A stretch of 64,000 nt of DNA from Sediminibacterium soli (GTDB lineage: Bacteria; Bacteroidota; Bacteroidia; Chitinophagales; Chitinophagaceae), in the NCBI RefSeq assembly GCF_009939225.1, contig NZ_JAACJR010000008.1, positions 493,107-557,106 of the forward strand, written 5' to 3'. Every line of letters begins with the position of its first letter. Position 1 is the stretch's first letter. Below the pieces are notes generated by a model. It was given only the letters and a program-made list of their open reading frames with translations. It had not been told where the DNA came from and did not search any database. A program made the position numbers and the translations under genes. Shown here piece after piece: positions 18,264 to 28,074 of the stretch.

Positions 18264-21200
18264 TTAGAAAGAAGCCCTCAGGCCAAATACAAAACTCTGC
18301 GGCAGTATGGTATTGTTATTGGTTCCGCCCAGTGGATTGGTATTGGATGAAGCAATGCTCCAGTTTGTTTCATCGTCGGGATTGATTCCCCATTTCACCA
18401 CACCCGGTCCGAAGATCAGCGGGTTGATCACCTGGAAATTCAGCGTCAGGTCTTTCAGTGTCGCTTTCTCGATCAGCTTCCTTGAAAAAGTGTACGAGAG
18501 CGAAATATTCCTGATCGCGCCAAATGATCCGTTATTGTACTGCCTGGCCGCTGTGATATTGGTGATATTCGTTGCGGCATTCGGCATGGGCCAGTAACCC
18601 GCGGGGTTATCAAAAGACCATACATTGTTCTCAACACGGCCGTTCGGGTTTACCCCGCCGTAAGAATTGGGATAACCGCCAAAATACATCTGTCCCCAGC
18701 GGAAATAAACAAAACTGCTCAGCGACCAGTTCTTATACCTGAACGTGTTGGTAATGCCTCCGGTCCATTTAGGTCTTGGCGTGCCAAGCACCAGCATATC
18801 GGATGCATCAATTTTTTTATCGCCGTTCTGGTCCGCCACCCTGATGGTACCGGGTCTGAAATTGGTGCCGTTGGCATTGAACAGCGCCATCTCCGCAAGG
18901 TCTTTGCTGTCTCCGCCCCATATACCCGCACTGGCATAGTTGTAGTATACCTGCGTTGGCTGACCGATAAACAGGCGGTCCGAAACCATGTCGGTCTTAC
19001 CGTTCACCAGCTCAACAATCTCTTCTTTATTGGCCGACCAGTTCAGGTCTGCCGTCCAGCTGAACTCTTTTTTCTGTATGATACCACCCGATAAAGTGAT
19101 CTCGATCCCTTTGTTGCTTGTCTTGCCCACATTCAGGTATTTCTGCACATAGCCCGAAACCGCCGGCAGGGTTTTGGGGAAGATCAGGTCGGAAGTGTTT
19201 TGTTTGTACACCTCAATACTGCCGGACAGTCTGCCTTTAAGAAAGGAAAAGTCGATACCCAGGTTGGTCTGTGCCGTTTTTTCCCAGGCAAGAGAGGGGT
19301 TCTGCACCAGCTGCGGCAGGTAGCCGATGGCGGCGGAAGAACCGAATACATAGGGGTTCCGGCTCAGCGGTCCGGAAGTGGTATAGGGTTGTACCGAAGA
19401 GTTGCCCACGATACCGTAACCGATACGCGGTTTCAGCTCGTCTACCCAGTCAATGCCCCGCATAAAGTGTTCATCCTGCATTTTCCATGCAAGCGCGAAG
19501 GACGGAAAGTATGCCCATTTGTTTTCGGGCGACAGCACAGACGACCCGTCGGCACGCAGCGAAGCGGTGAGCAGGTAACGGTTCATGAACGTATAGTTTA
19601 CACGACCCATAAAAGAAGCCAGTGTATTTTCCGTAAAACCGGTGCCGTATCCGGGATTGCCCGCGGTGTTGGAAGCAAGATCGTACCAGAGACTCAGCGG
19701 ATTGATGGTTCCCGTTACGTTCACACCCACATTCTCACGTCTTGATTTCTGCGAAGACTGCAGCAGTGTTATGCCGAGCGAATGGTTCTTGCCAAAATCC
19801 TTATTCACATATAACAGGTTCTCCAACACCCAGGAAAAATTCTCATCGGCCGCATAGCCGGCGGTGTTTGGCCTGTTGGTCAGATGGCTGGTTGCATCAG
19901 GCCCCATCCAGGCACCCGATCTGAAATGACGGTACTGCACACCGAAATTGCTGCGAAACTTCAGCCAGGGTGTGAATTTTACTTCCGCATAAGAACTTGC
20001 CATCACCGCCTGCGAACGCCTGTCGTTGAGGGCCTGGTCGATATCGATCAAAGGATTCCATAAACTCAGGTTACCACCGGGATTGCGGATCCATGCGCCG
20101 TTATCGTCTCTTGGCACGGCATAGGGAAACTGATCCGACGCCCTTGAATACAGGTCTTTCGAACCGGTGTTGGAAGTGTTGGGCCCGTTGATACCGAAGT
20201 TCTGCGTTGACAGCGAAGCGATCACCGAGGTGCCCAATGTAAACCATTTGGTTGGTGTGATATCGCCGCTCAGGTTAACCGAATAACGTTTGTAGTTCTG
20301 GTCGCGCTGCACACCGAGCTGGTTATAATAGTTAAGCGATATTGCCACACGGGACACATCGTTGGCAGCAGAAAGCGCCAGCTGGTGGTTTTGCGATACA
20401 CCCTGTCTTACCGCCGCACCCAGCCAGTCGTAACTGCGGATGTTCGCGGCATTGTACAGCGGCACCATGGCGGGCCAGCCCATCGCCTGCTCCTGCGGTG
20501 TGGCGGCACGCATTTTCGGCGTAACGCCATACACATCCCACTCATATCCTTTCCACACGGAAGCCAGCGCCACCTGGTCGGCAGACAGGCTCATTTTATC
20601 CCTGTCAAGAAATGGATCCGGGTACCAGGTGCTGGCGGGTTTGGTAAGATCTGTGTTGGTGGTTGACTGATACAAACGCCCGTTGATCAGGCTCAGCCGC
20701 CAACGGTCGATGTACTGCCCCCCATTCATCCAGTCGGTAAGCGAATGATAGGAATCGAGTGATACCTGTGTATTATAGCTGAGCGAGGTACGGCCCCGCT
20801 GCGCTTTTTTCGTTGTGATCAGCACCACCCCATTGGCGCCGCGTGAACCATAGATGGCAGTGGCGGATGCGTCTTTCAATATTTCAACAGAGTTGATGTC
20901 GTTCGGGTTAAGATCGCTTATGCTGAATGAGTTTACGCCAAGTGCATTCACCAGCGGTATTCCGTCGATCACATACAAAGGATCATTGGATGCACCGATA
21001 GAACGGTTACCCCTTACACGCAGCACCGGAAGCTCGCCCGGTTTGAAATTGGTGGACACGCTCACACCCGCGGCCTTACCCTGCAAAGCCTGCAGCACGT
21101 TCTGCGCAGGACGTTCGCGTATGGTTTCTGCCGAAATACGGCTCAGGGAGCCCGTAACATCCGATTTCTTTTGCGTACCATATCCTACCACCACCACTTC

Positions 21201-21536
21201 GTCGAGATTGGATACCGAACGGATCATGGTAACTGCAACGCTGTTACGTGTGCCCACGGCCAACTCCTGTGTGGTAAACCCAACAGAACTGATCACCAGC
21301 ACGGCATTGGCACCAACGCCGATCGCAAAACTTCCATCGGTTTTTGTAAGTGTTCTGTTACCGGTGTTTTTCTCCGAAATGGCAGCGCCTTCCAGTGGCA
21401 ACCCGCCATCATCGGTAATTTTTCCCGATACGGTCTTACGCTGCGCCAGTGCCTGCGTAACCGGCAGTTGTGATAAAATAAGGGAGAGCAGCGAAACAAG
21501 GATACAGTTTCGCCACAGGCGTGGGAAAGGTTTCAT
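18264..21536 (-). CDS. susC: SusC/RagA-family TonB-linked outer-membrane oligosaccharide importer
   Basis: 1090 residues from the ATG at 21536, which begins a signal peptide ending near LPVTQALAQ; an upstream start would only add residues before it. Domain order: carboxypeptidase-regulatory-like domain (KTVSGKITDDGGLPLEGAA, about 35-110), a TonB-box-like segment with the SusC signature EVVVVGYGTQKKSDVTGS near 120, the plug (VLQALQGKAAGVSV, DPLYVIDGIPL, ILKDASATAIYGSRGANG), and a beta-barrel ending in the aromatic-terminated strand FVFGLRASF. It imports RG-I oligosaccharides with SusD; the substrate is inferred from the enzymes. No SusE/F-like surface lipoprotein or dedicated HTCS regulator is present in the window. 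Confidence 0.95.
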   Translation of the reverse strand: MKPFPRLWRNCILVSLLSLILSQLPVTQALAQRKTVSGKITDDGGLPLEGAAISEKNTGNRTLTKTDGSFAIGVGANAVLVISSVGFTTQELAVGTRNSVAVTMIRSVSNLDEVVVVGYGTQKKSDVTGSLSRISAETIRERPAQNVLQALQGKAAGVSVSTNFKPGELPVLRVRGNRSIGASNDPLYVIDGIPLVNALGVNSFSISDLNPNDINSVEILKDASATAIYGSRGANGVVLITTKKAQRGRTSLSYNTQVSLDSYHSLTDWMNGGQYIDRWRLSLINGRLYQSTTNTDLTKPASTWYPDPFLDRDKMSLSADQVALASVWKGYEWDVYGVTPKMRAATPQEQAMGWPAMVPLYNAANIRSYDWLGAAVRQGVSQNHQLALSAANDVSRVAISLNYYNQLGVQRDQNYKRYSVNLSGDITPTKWFTLGTSVIASLSTQNFGINGPNTSNTGSKDLYSRASDQFPYAVPRDDNGAWIRNPGGNLSLWNPLIDIDQALNDRRSQAVMASSYAEVKFTPWLKFRSNFGVQYRHFRSGAWMGPDATSHLTNRPNTAGYAADENFSWVLENLLYVNKDFGKNHSLGITLLQSSQKSRRENVGVNVTGTINPLSLWYDLASNTAGNPGYGTGFTENTLASFMGRVNYTFMNRYLLTASLRADGSSVLSPENKWAYFPSFALAWKMQDEHFMRGIDWVDELKPRIGYGIVGNSSVQPYTTSGPLSRNPYVFGSSAAIGYLPQLVQNPSLAWEKTAQTNLGIDFSFLKGRLSGSIEVYKQNTSDLIFPKTLPAVSGYVQKYLNVGKTSNKGIEITLSGGIIQKKEFSWTADLNWSANKEEIVELVNGKTDMVSDRLFIGQPTQVYYNYASAGIWGGDSKDLAEMALFNANGTNFRPGTIRVADQNGDKKIDASDMLVLGTPRPKWTGGITNTFRYKNWSLSSFVYFRWGQMYFGGYPNSYGGVNPNGRVENNVWSFDNPAGYWPMPNAATNITNITAARQYNNGSFGAIRNISLSYTFSRKLIEKATLKDLTLNFQVINPLIFGPGVVKWGINPDDETNWSIASSNTNPLGGTNNNTILPQSFVFGLRASF

Positions 21537-21556
21537 GGTGCAATCGTTTGGTTTAT

Positions 21557-21573
21557 ATGATGCCAAGCATCAT
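21557..21573. promoter_or_regulatory. 17-bp palindrome in the susC leader
   Basis: ATGATGC, CAA, GCATCAT: a perfect 7-bp dyad between the predicted start of transcription and the susC ATG. It could be an operator for a dimeric repressor or an RNA hairpin. I found no second copy near rhaT or the GntR gene. Confidence 0.45.
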
Positions 21574-21593
21574 TTAAAAATAGAACGCTGCAG

Positions 21594-21624
21594 CAACATT
21601 ACTATCCTGCACTATGCTGACAAA
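21594..21624 (-). promoter_or_regulatory. Predicted Bacteroidota-type promoter of the PUL
   Basis: Minus strand: TTTG (21621-21624), 19 bp, TAATGTTG (21594-21601), close to the consensus TTTG / TAnnTTTG. Transcription would start near 21587 and give a leader of about 50 nt. Confidence 0.55.
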
Positions 21625-21655
21625 CAACCAACGGCAACAACGCGGCGGACTGCTG

Positions 21656-22984
21656 TTACCGCTGTCTTACAGAATAGAATTTGAGGGAAACAAGATCGCC
21701 CGGAACGGGCTGCGGGTTCCACTGGTCGTGCATAACCAGCGCCGCTCCCACGGCTGTGGCCTGCGATACGGAGGCGGCAAATACCTCGTGACGGGGAAAT
21801 GCGTCCGCCAGCAGGTGCAGGTATACCGGGTTGTTGGCAAAACCCCCGTCTACGAAAATGCGTTTTACATTACCCATCACCAGCAGCGAAGAAACGCATT
21901 GCTTATCTATGATAGATTGCATTAATGCGTGATAGGCTTCGGAATAATTTTCGAAAACCGAGAGGTCATCACCTGAAAAAAGTTTTTTACCGGTAACCGT
22001 CAGCCAGGAATGATCGAACTCTACCGACTTGTAAACATCAACATTTACCTTAAAATGTTCGGCCAGTTTTCTTACCTGCAGTTCGTGCTCGTAACCGGCA
22101 AAAAGACGTGAAGCTTTTACCGGGCGGCCGTTATAGGCGAGATAACAAAGACAGTCCATTTTAAGTTCCGACGAGGTCAGCGGTGTATCGTTGAAAGGAT
22201 TCAGGCTGATGCACCAGGTACCTGTAGAGATGAGCAGAAAGGGATCGTTGAAAACGGACAGGTAAGGGATCAGCGCGGCGGAACTGTCGTGCAGACCGAT
22301 ACCCGCCTTGATGCGTCTCTTGTTTTTTTCCATCATGAACGCCTCGCTGTGCGGCACCACCGGTGCCAGTTTGGAAACCACGCCCTCCAGTGTTACCCAT
22401 GAATGGTAACGTTTTTTGCCAAAATGCCAGAGCGAGGTATGACAGCCGATGCTGGTGATATCCGATGCGGGTTGTTGTGTAAACAGGAACCCGAGGTATT
22501 GCGGCAGGTGCAGTGAGTAGCTGATCTTTTTAAAAACGGCGGGCTGCTGTTCTTTCAGTCGGTATAACTGCAAACCCGAGTTCAGGTTACCCAATACAGG
22601 CGAAGCGGTTTCGAGAGAGAGTTTGTCTTCTCCCCCGTATTTTTTATAGAAAGCGTTCTGCAGCTCCTGCGGATAGGGTTTCAGGTAATTGTATAACGGC
22701 GTAACAGGATTGCCCGCTTCATCAATATGTACAAAGCTGGCGCCATACGCGGAAAAATTAACCGCCTGGATAAGGTATTGGGGAAGTGCGTTTACCTCGT
22801 CAAAAACCTGCTGCACCCAATCTGCCAGCAGCTGTAGATCTTCGCAGGCATCGCCGTCTTCATCAACAATCTCAGCAAAACTTTGCGAACGCTCCAGTAC
22901 GATGCGGTAATGTTCATCAAACAGAAAACATTTCTTATTCGTTTTACCGATGTCAAAGACCGCTATGACAGGTATGGCACTCAT
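21656..22984 (-). CDS. FGGY-family carbohydrate kinase, probable rhamnulokinase
   Basis: 442 residues. FGGY kinases phosphorylate ketoses or polyols; here the predicted reaction is L-rhamnulose to L-rhamnulose-1-phosphate, making the substrate of the aldolase encoded two genes upstream. The N-terminal ATPase motif IAVFDIGKTNKKCFLFDE (phosphate-1), a conserved core VNFSAYGASFVHID, and the second-lobe motifs LISTGTWCISLNPF and IFVDGGFANNPVYLHLLADA are present. Its ATG overlaps the rhaI stop by 4 bp (ATGA). The sequence belongs to a divergent Bacteroidota group that also includes fuculokinase-like members, so the substrate is assigned mainly from the operon. Confidence 0.85.
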   Translation of the reverse strand: MSAIPVIAVFDIGKTNKKCFLFDEHYRIVLERSQSFAEIVDEDGDACEDLQLLADWVQQVFDEVNALPQYLIQAVNFSAYGASFVHIDEAGNPVTPLYNYLKPYPQELQNAFYKKYGGEDKLSLETASPVLGNLNSGLQLYRLKEQQPAVFKKISYSLHLPQYLGFLFTQQPASDITSIGCHTSLWHFGKKRYHSWVTLEGVVSKLAPVVPHSEAFMMEKNKRRIKAGIGLHDSSAALIPYLSVFNDPFLLISTGTWCISLNPFNDTPLTSSELKMDCLCYLAYNGRPVKASRLFAGYEHELQVRKLAEHFKVNVDVYKSVEFDHSWLTVTGKKLFSGDDLSVFENYSEAYHALMQSIIDKQCVSSLLVMGNVKRIFVDGGFANNPVYLHLLADAFPRHEVFAASVSQATAVGAALVMHDQWNPQPVPGDLVSLKFYSVRQR

Positions 22985-24255
22985 AGACCGGTAGCCGAAG
23001 TTTTTTCGCCCCTGGTACCGATAAGCTGTGCGCGTATTTTTTCTGAGCGGAACAGTTGCAGCGGCTGCAATGCACCACCGTTCTGTAACCGTGCTTCGGC
23101 AACAAGGGGACGCAGATCGGTGCGGAAGGCGCCCTGCAGAATTTCCTGCGCAGCCACTACATCGTTTGATTCCTGTGCGTTTTTCAAAGCGGCGGTATCT
23201 ACCAGCAGCGCCTGTGCATAGGCAAGCTGGATGGCTTCCACGCTCTGCAGCAGGTCTTCAAGCGGATCTTTTACATTGTGCGAGGCATCGATCATCCAGC
23301 CAAGACCGCTGGCATGATCCATTCCCTTTGCATCCATTCCTTCCACCAGTTCACAGAATATCAGGAACAGCTGATAGGGATCGATACTTCCAACGGTCAG
23401 GTCATCGTCGCCATATTTACTGTCGTTGAAATGAAAACCACCCAGTTTGTCTTCGCTCAATAACAAGGCAACGATCTGCTGGATATTCGCATTGGGCAGG
23501 TGGTGACCCAGGTCCACCAGCGTATAGGCTTTGTCGCCAAGTTTATTGGCGTACAGCAGCGACTGTCCCCAGTCGCCAACGGTCATCGAGTAAAAATTGG
23601 GTTCGAAGGCCTTGTACTCAACAAACATTTTCCAGTCGGAGGGCAAAGCAGCATAGATCTGCTGCAGACCCTCGAGTGTGTTTTCAAACGCCCTGCGGAA
23701 ATTCAGTTGACCCGGGAAGCAGGACCCATCGGATAACCATACGGTCAGCGACTGAGACCCCAGTGCCATACCATGCCTGATCACTTCTATATTGTGTTCT
23801 ATCGCCTGTCTGCGCACCTGTTTGTCCACATGCTGCAGCGATCCGAATTTGTAACTCAGTTTTTGTCCGGGCTGGTCCTGGAAAGTATTGGAATTAACCG
23901 CATCAAAACGAAGACCGTACTGATCGGCCAGCGAGCGGATCTTTTTGGCATCCGAGGGAATATCCCAGGGGATATGCAGTGATATGGCGCCGCTTGCGCG
24001 GTTAAGCTGGTGAAGCAGGGCCACATCTTCCATTTTTTCTTCGAGCGAACGGGGCTCTCCGCCACCGCCAAACCTGCCGAACCGCGTACCGCCGGTACCC
24101 AGCGCCCAGGAAGGGATGGCCACCTGGAATGCTTTCAGTTTCTGCAGTATGGCTTCCGTATTGGGCAATGTATCTGCCAGGCGACTTAATCCCGTCGCAT
24201 GTTTGCCTGCAATCGATTCGTTGTGTGCAATGATCTTGTTCTGGTCAATCGGCAT
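22981..24255 (-). CDS. rhaI: L-rhamnose isomerase, RhaI type
   Basis: 424 residues from the ATG at 24255; a TTG two codons earlier is the only alternative. This is the TIM-barrel, xylose-isomerase-like RhaI type, not the E. coli RhaA type. Motifs: VAIPSWALGTGGTRFGRFGG near residue 48, ISLHIPWDIPSD, VWLSDGSCFPGQLNFRRAFE, FVEYKAFEPNFYS, LVDLGHHLPNANIQQI and GGFHFNDSKYGDDDLTVGS, which hold the metal-binding Glu, Asp and His residues. It converts L-rhamnose to L-rhamnulose. It is translationally coupled to the kinase gene and lies 21 bp after rhaM. Confidence 0.9.
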   Translation of the reverse strand: MPIDQNKIIAHNESIAGKHATGLSRLADTLPNTEAILQKLKAFQVAIPSWALGTGGTRFGRFGGGGEPRSLEEKMEDVALLHQLNRASGAISLHIPWDIPSDAKKIRSLADQYGLRFDAVNSNTFQDQPGQKLSYKFGSLQHVDKQVRRQAIEHNIEVIRHGMALGSQSLTVWLSDGSCFPGQLNFRRAFENTLEGLQQIYAALPSDWKMFVEYKAFEPNFYSMTVGDWGQSLLYANKLGDKAYTLVDLGHHLPNANIQQIVALLLSEDKLGGFHFNDSKYGDDDLTVGSIDPYQLFLIFCELVEGMDAKGMDHASGLGWMIDASHNVKDPLEDLLQSVEAIQLAYAQALLVDTAALKNAQESNDVVAAQEILQGAFRTDLRPLVAEARLQNGGALQPLQLFRSEKIRAQLIGTRGEKTSATGL

Positions 24256-24276
24256 AAACAATCGTATATGTTCTTT

Positions 24277-24591
24277 CTAAGGTAGGTAAAATACTTCCTG
24301 CAGCGGTGTGCTTACCGGCGAGTTATCCGGGTTGGCATCCATGATGTCTTTCATATAAGCCCACCACCGCTGCATTACCGGGTGTGCGGGCAATTGTTCC
24401 ATGGCAGTGGCATCGTCAATAGTCAGTACGCCGAACAATGCATTTGTATCGCTGTCGAGGAATATAGAATAAGACCCGATACCGGTTTCTTTCAACAGTG
24501 TTTCGAGTTCGGGCCACAACGCATCGTGCCGGCGTTTGTATTCCGCTTCCTGTCCTTTGTGCAACTGCATTTTAAACGCCAGACGCTGCAT
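24277..24591 (-). CDS. rhaM: L-rhamnose mutarotase
   Basis: 104 residues, the usual size. RhaM interconverts the alpha and beta anomers of L-rhamnose, supplying the form that the isomerase uses. Typical sequence: [20 protein letters not shown] near the N-terminus, [20 protein letters not shown], and the C-terminal [18 protein letters not shown]. The conserved His in [11 protein letters not shown] and the paired Trp residues fit the active site of the family. It lies between the aldolase/dehydrogenase gene (23 bp) and rhaI. Confidence 0.92.
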   Translation of the reverse strand: MQRLAFKMQLHKGQEAEYKRRHDALWPELETLLKETGIGSYSIFLDSDTNALFGVLTIDDATAMEQLPAHPVMQRWWAYMKDIMDANPDNSPVSTPLQEVFYLP

Positions 24592-24614
24592 ATGTTTCTG
24601 TTTACTGCTATGGT

Positions 24615-26729
24615 TTAACGTACAAATGCTGCGGCCACGCCACCGTCTACGTTCAGCACGTTACCGGTGGATTTATTCAGCAGCCCGCTCACAAAAGCAA
24701 AACAGGCATCGGCTATGTCGGAGGGGTTGATGATCTCGTTAAGCAGTGTACGCTTTGCATAGAACTGTGGCAGTTCTTCCACCTTCACACCATAGGCTTT
24801 GGCACGGCCTTCAGCCCAGGCGCCTTCCCATATTTTGCTGTCGCTGATCACCGCATCGGGGTTCACCACGTTCACGCGTATTCTGTCTTTGCCCAGTTCT
24901 GCTGCGTTCAGCCTGCTTAGGTGCAGCTGCGCCGCTTTGGCAGATCCGTATCCCGCATTGTTAGGGCCGCTTACCAGCGCGTTCTTGCTGACGATATTCA
25001 GTATATCGCCCCCCTTCTCCTGTTTGCGCATAAGGTTTGTCGCCTGCTGGGTTACGGTGAACTGTCCTTTTACCAGTACATCGTATAACAGGTCCCAGTC
25101 CTGCTCCGTATGTTCTTCGAGTGGTTTGGAGATGGAAAGACCGGCGCAGTTAACAACAATGTCTATCCCGCCAAACGCAAGCGATGCCTGTGTAAAGGCA
25201 TTGCTGATGTTGCCTGTATTGGTTACATCGAGCAGTACGCTGATGAATACATCCCTGCCGTACTGTTTGTTAAATTCCTCCGTGGTGGCGGCCAGTCTTT
25301 GCTGGTCGTTGTCATTCACTACGATACAGGCCCCTTCTGCAGCAAAACGTTTGATGATGGCTTTGCCGATACCGCCCGCACTCCCTGTTACCATGGCAAT
25401 CCTGCCCGAGAGGGGTTTGGGTTTTGGCATACGCTGCAATTTGGCTTCTTCCAGCAGCCAGTATTCGATATTGAATGCCTCCTGCCTGGGCAGTGAGGTG
25501 TAAGAAGATATCGCTTCCGCGCCGCGCATTACGTTGATGGCGTTCAGGTAGAACTCGGAAGCTACCCTTGCCGTTTGTTTGTTGGCCGCAAAGCTGAACA
25601 TACCCACTCCCCGATACAGGATCACCACCGGATTGGCATCCCTGATGGCAGGGCTGTCGGGGTGTTTGCATGCTTCATAATAAGCGGCATACATGTCGCG
25701 GTACTCGGCAAATTGCTGACGTATCTTCTGTTTTACCTGCTCGGTGTCGCTGAGGTCATCACCGGCGCCGAGTGCCAGTACCAGCGGACTGATCTTGGTG
25801 CGCAAAAAATGATCCGGGCAGGAAGTGCCCATGGGTGCCAGCCTGTCCAGGTCCTGCGAATTGATGAATTGCAGTACTCTTTCATCATCGGTAAAATGGC
25901 CCACCATATGCCGCTCCGAAGAACAGAGTCCGCGCAGCACGGGCGCCAGTGCGGCGGCCTGCGAGAGGCGCTGCTCTTTGGGCAGGGAAGCGATCTTTTC
26001 ACCACCGAATATCTTCTTTCCCTTCAGGTTTTCTTCGATATAGGCCGAGCACTGCTCGATCACCTCAAGCGTATTCAGGTAGCTTTCGTAAGCCGTATTG
26101 CCCCAGGTAAACAGGCCGTGCGAACCCAGCATAATGCCCCGGATACCGGGATTTGCATCGAGACAGGCTTTCAGTTTCAGACCGAGATCGAAACCCGGAC
26201 GCTGCCATTCAACCCATCCTATCGTTCCTTTGAATATTTCCCGCGTGACCTTTTTCCCGTCTTTTGCCGCTGCTATCGCGATCGCAGCATCGGGGTGCAG
26301 GTGATCTATGTGTTTAAACGGAAGAAAACCATGCAAGGGCGTATCAATGGAAGGCGCCTTGGAACTGAGGTCGAATATGCAATGATTGAAGAGCTCCACC
26401 ATTTCGTCTTCGTGTTCTATGCCGCGGTATACATTGGTAAGACTGCGCAGGCGGTTTACATATAATGCCGCCAGCCCGCTTTTCTGCAATGTACCCAGGT
26501 CGCCACCGCTGCCCTTCACCCACATCACTTCGGTTGCTTCGCCTGTGAGCGGGTCTTTTGCCATCGCTTTGCAGGAGGTATTGCCTCCTCCGTAATTGGT
26601 GAGCCTGAGATCGGCACCAAGCAGATTGGAGCGGTAGATCAGCAGAGCCACTTCATCGCCCGCCAGCTCGGCCGCTTTTGCTTCATCCCAGAGATAACTC
26701 ACATGTTTAAACTGCGCCACTGTATTCAC
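24615..26729 (-). CDS. rhaEW: Bifunctional rhamnulose-1-phosphate aldolase / lactaldehyde dehydrogenase
   Basis: 704 residues. N-terminal class II aldolase (about 15-410) with [40 protein letters not shown] (metal-ligand histidines) and [15 protein letters not shown]-terminal short-chain dehydrogenase (about 425-704) with [20 protein letters not shown] (nucleotide binding) and catalytic Tyr and Lys in [17 protein letters not shown]. It splits L-rhamnulose-1-phosphate to dihydroxyacetone phosphate and L-lactaldehyde and oxidises the latter. The GTG at 26727-26729 is chosen: it gives the start [17 protein letters not shown] expected for the family and lies 13 bp after the rhaT stop, whereas upstream starts run inside rhaT. 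Confidence 0.9.
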   Translation of the reverse strand: MNTVAQFKHVSYLWDEAKAAELAGDEVALLIYRSNLLGADLRLTNYGGGNTSCKAMAKDPLTGEATEVMWVKGSGGDLGTLQKSGLAALYVNRLRSLTNVYRGIEHEDEMVELFNHCIFDLSSKAPSIDTPLHGFLPFKHIDHLHPDAAIAIAAAKDGKKVTREIFKGTIGWVEWQRPGFDLGLKLKACLDANPGIRGIMLGSHGLFTWGNTAYESYLNTLEVIEQCSAYIEENLKGKKIFGGEKIASLPKEQRLSQAAALAPVLRGLCSSERHMVGHFTDDERVLQFINSQDLDRLAPMGTSCPDHFLRTKISPLVLALGAGDDLSDTEQVKQKIRQQFAEYRDMYAAYYEACKHPDSPAIRDANPVVILYRGVGMFSFAANKQTARVASEFYLNAINVMRGAEAISSYTSLPRQEAFNIEYWLLEEAKLQRMPKPKPLSGRIAMVTGSAGGIGKAIIKRFAAEGACIVVNDNDQQRLAATTEEFNKQYGRDVFISVLLDVTNTGNISNAFTQASLAFGGIDIVVNCAGLSISKPLEEHTEQDWDLLYDVLVKGQFTVTQQATNLMRKQEKGGDILNIVSKNALVSGPNNAGYGSAKAAQLHLSRLNAAELGKDRIRVNVVNPDAVISDSKIWEGAWAEGRAKAYGVKVEELPQFYAKRTLLNEIINPSDIADACFAFVSGLLNKSTGNVLNVDGGVAAAFVR

Positions 26730-26742
26730 CTTACTTAGTTTT

Positions 26743-27822
26743 TTAGTTTTCCAATGAATTGCCATACCCCACAAGCACCACCGATGCCAGTATGGTCAGG
26801 ATACCGATGAGTATGGTTGTTTTTGTTTTGCTGCTGACACCCTTCCATTCTTTAAGGGCCATACCCCACATATTGGAAACAAGAATGATGAATGCCATAT
26901 GCAATATCCATGAACTTGCCCCGTTACCCATTTTGCTTTCGCCCATGCCGTAGAAAAAGAACTGCAGGAACCAGGTGGTGCCCGCTATAGCAGCAAGCAG
27001 GTAATTACCGGCAAGCGGTGTTCGCTTGTCGGTATAATCGCCGAAACTCTTATTACTCGCATTCAGCAAAATGCACCAGATAAAATTGGTGGTCAGTCCG
27101 CCCCAGAGCAATACCACATAGGTTACGTTGTTGCTGTACAGGAAATTTCCCTCTCCCGGGTGCAATGCCTGCCAGGCATGGTTGGCCACTTCGGCCATAG
27201 GCTTACCTGCTTCTATGCCAAAATTGAAACAGGCGCTGAGTATGCCCGATACCGTTGCCACGATCAGTCCTTTTGACAGACTGAACTCTTTCACAGATGC
27301 TTTTTTCTGCTCTTCGGGTAATTCTTTTTCTTTACGCATACCGGCACGTCCGCTGATAAAAATGCCGATAAGACAAACCAGCACGCCGAGCAGCACCATT
27401 CTTCCGCCATCCGCACCCAGCATCTGGCCGATGGTTGTTTTTCCCTCTGTACCCGAGAACTGGTAATAGATGGGGGGAATCAGCGAACCAAAGGCGGAAC
27501 AGAAACCCAGCACCACGGAATTACCGAGCGACATACCCAGGAAGCGCACGCCCAGCCCATAGGTAAGACCGCCGATACCCCAGAGTATGCCCATAAGATA
27601 GGTCCAGAACAACACCGATGTATCGGTTTGCCTGATGATATCGGCAAATCCGGGAACGGTAAGCCATGCGGCAAGGGGCGGAACGATCAGCCAGGAAAAC
27701 AGGCCGCCTACCAGCCAGTAACTTTCCCAATGCCATCCTTTGATTTTTTTGAAGGGCATGTAAAAACTGCCCGAGGCGAAACCGCCGATGAAATGAAACA
27801 GTACTCCCAGTATGATACCCAT
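26743..27822 (-). CDS. rhaT: L-rhamnose:proton symporter
   Basis: 359 residues with about ten membrane segments (for example ILGVLFHFIGGFASGSFYMP, LVGGLFSWLIVPPLAAWLTV, MVLLGVLVCLIGIFISGRAG). The opening FYMPFKKIKGWHWESYWLV is a strong RhaT signature. It takes up L-rhamnose across the inner membrane with protons. It is the first gene of the rhamnose operon, with a divergent regulator upstream, and its product would collect the rhamnose released by GH106 in the periplasm. Confidence 0.93.
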   Translation of the reverse strand: MGIILGVLFHFIGGFASGSFYMPFKKIKGWHWESYWLVGGLFSWLIVPPLAAWLTVPGFADIIRQTDTSVLFWTYLMGILWGIGGLTYGLGVRFLGMSLGNSVVLGFCSAFGSLIPPIYYQFSGTEGKTTIGQMLGADGGRMVLLGVLVCLIGIFISGRAGMRKEKELPEEQKKASVKEFSLSKGLIVATVSGILSACFNFGIEAGKPMAEVANHAWQALHPGEGNFLYSNNVTYVVLLWGGLTTNFIWCILLNASNKSFGDYTDKRTPLAGNYLLAAIAGTTWFLQFFFYGMGESKMGNGASSWILHMAFIILVSNMWGMALKEWKGVSSKTKTTILIGILTILASVVLVGYGNSLEN

Positions 27823-27865
27823 GAATGAATAATTTCGAGCTAAGCAATCAACAAGTTAAAGCTTC

Positions 27866-27873
27866 CAAAAATA
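27866..27873 (-). promoter_or_regulatory. Predicted -7 box of the rhaT operon promoter
   Basis: TATTTTTG on the minus strand is a full match to TAnnTTTG. No convincing TTTG lies 17-20 bp upstream, which is compatible with a promoter that needs an activator. Leader length would be about 37 nt. Confidence 0.45.
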
Positions 27874-27879
27874 GATTGG

Positions 27880-27978
27880 GGCCTTTTTTCCGCTGTCATG
27901 GACTGTCATGGGGATGGATGGTTTATGGAAGGGGTGACTGGTTGAGTAAGGTATGGTTGCATGGCTGTATGGCTGCAG
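27880..27978. repeat. One-sided degenerate word repeat (TGTCATGG, GGCTGTATGGCTGCA)
   Basis: The spacer between rhaT and the regulator has near-tandem words: TGTCATGG twice at about 27895-27910, then TTGCATGGCTGTATGGCTG from 27957. The 14-mer GCTGTATGGCTGCA recurs in the lon-porQ hairpin at 51027-51040, 23 kb away. Unlike most other word loci here it has no clear inverted partner. Confidence 0.5.
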
Positions 27979-28048
27979 GGCTGTGGTTTGCGGGCATCGC
28001 TTTGCGCAGCTGCTTTCAAAAATCAACCCCTGGCCGGACCAAATTTGT

Positions 28049-28056
28049 TAAGTTTG
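28049..28056 (+). promoter_or_regulatory. Predicted -7 box of the GntR regulator promoter
   Basis: TAAGTTTG matches TAnnTTTG, 18 bp before the ATG at 28075, so the leader would be only about 12 nt. No clear upstream box. Confidence 0.4.
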
Positions 28057-28074
28057 ACCTGCATTGTCTTTGTT

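Noticed and set aside
27961..28074. Longer start for the GntR regulator
   Set aside because: The extra 38 residues are translated from a word-repeat spacer. The ATG at 28075 matches the family start and has a promoter box just upstream.
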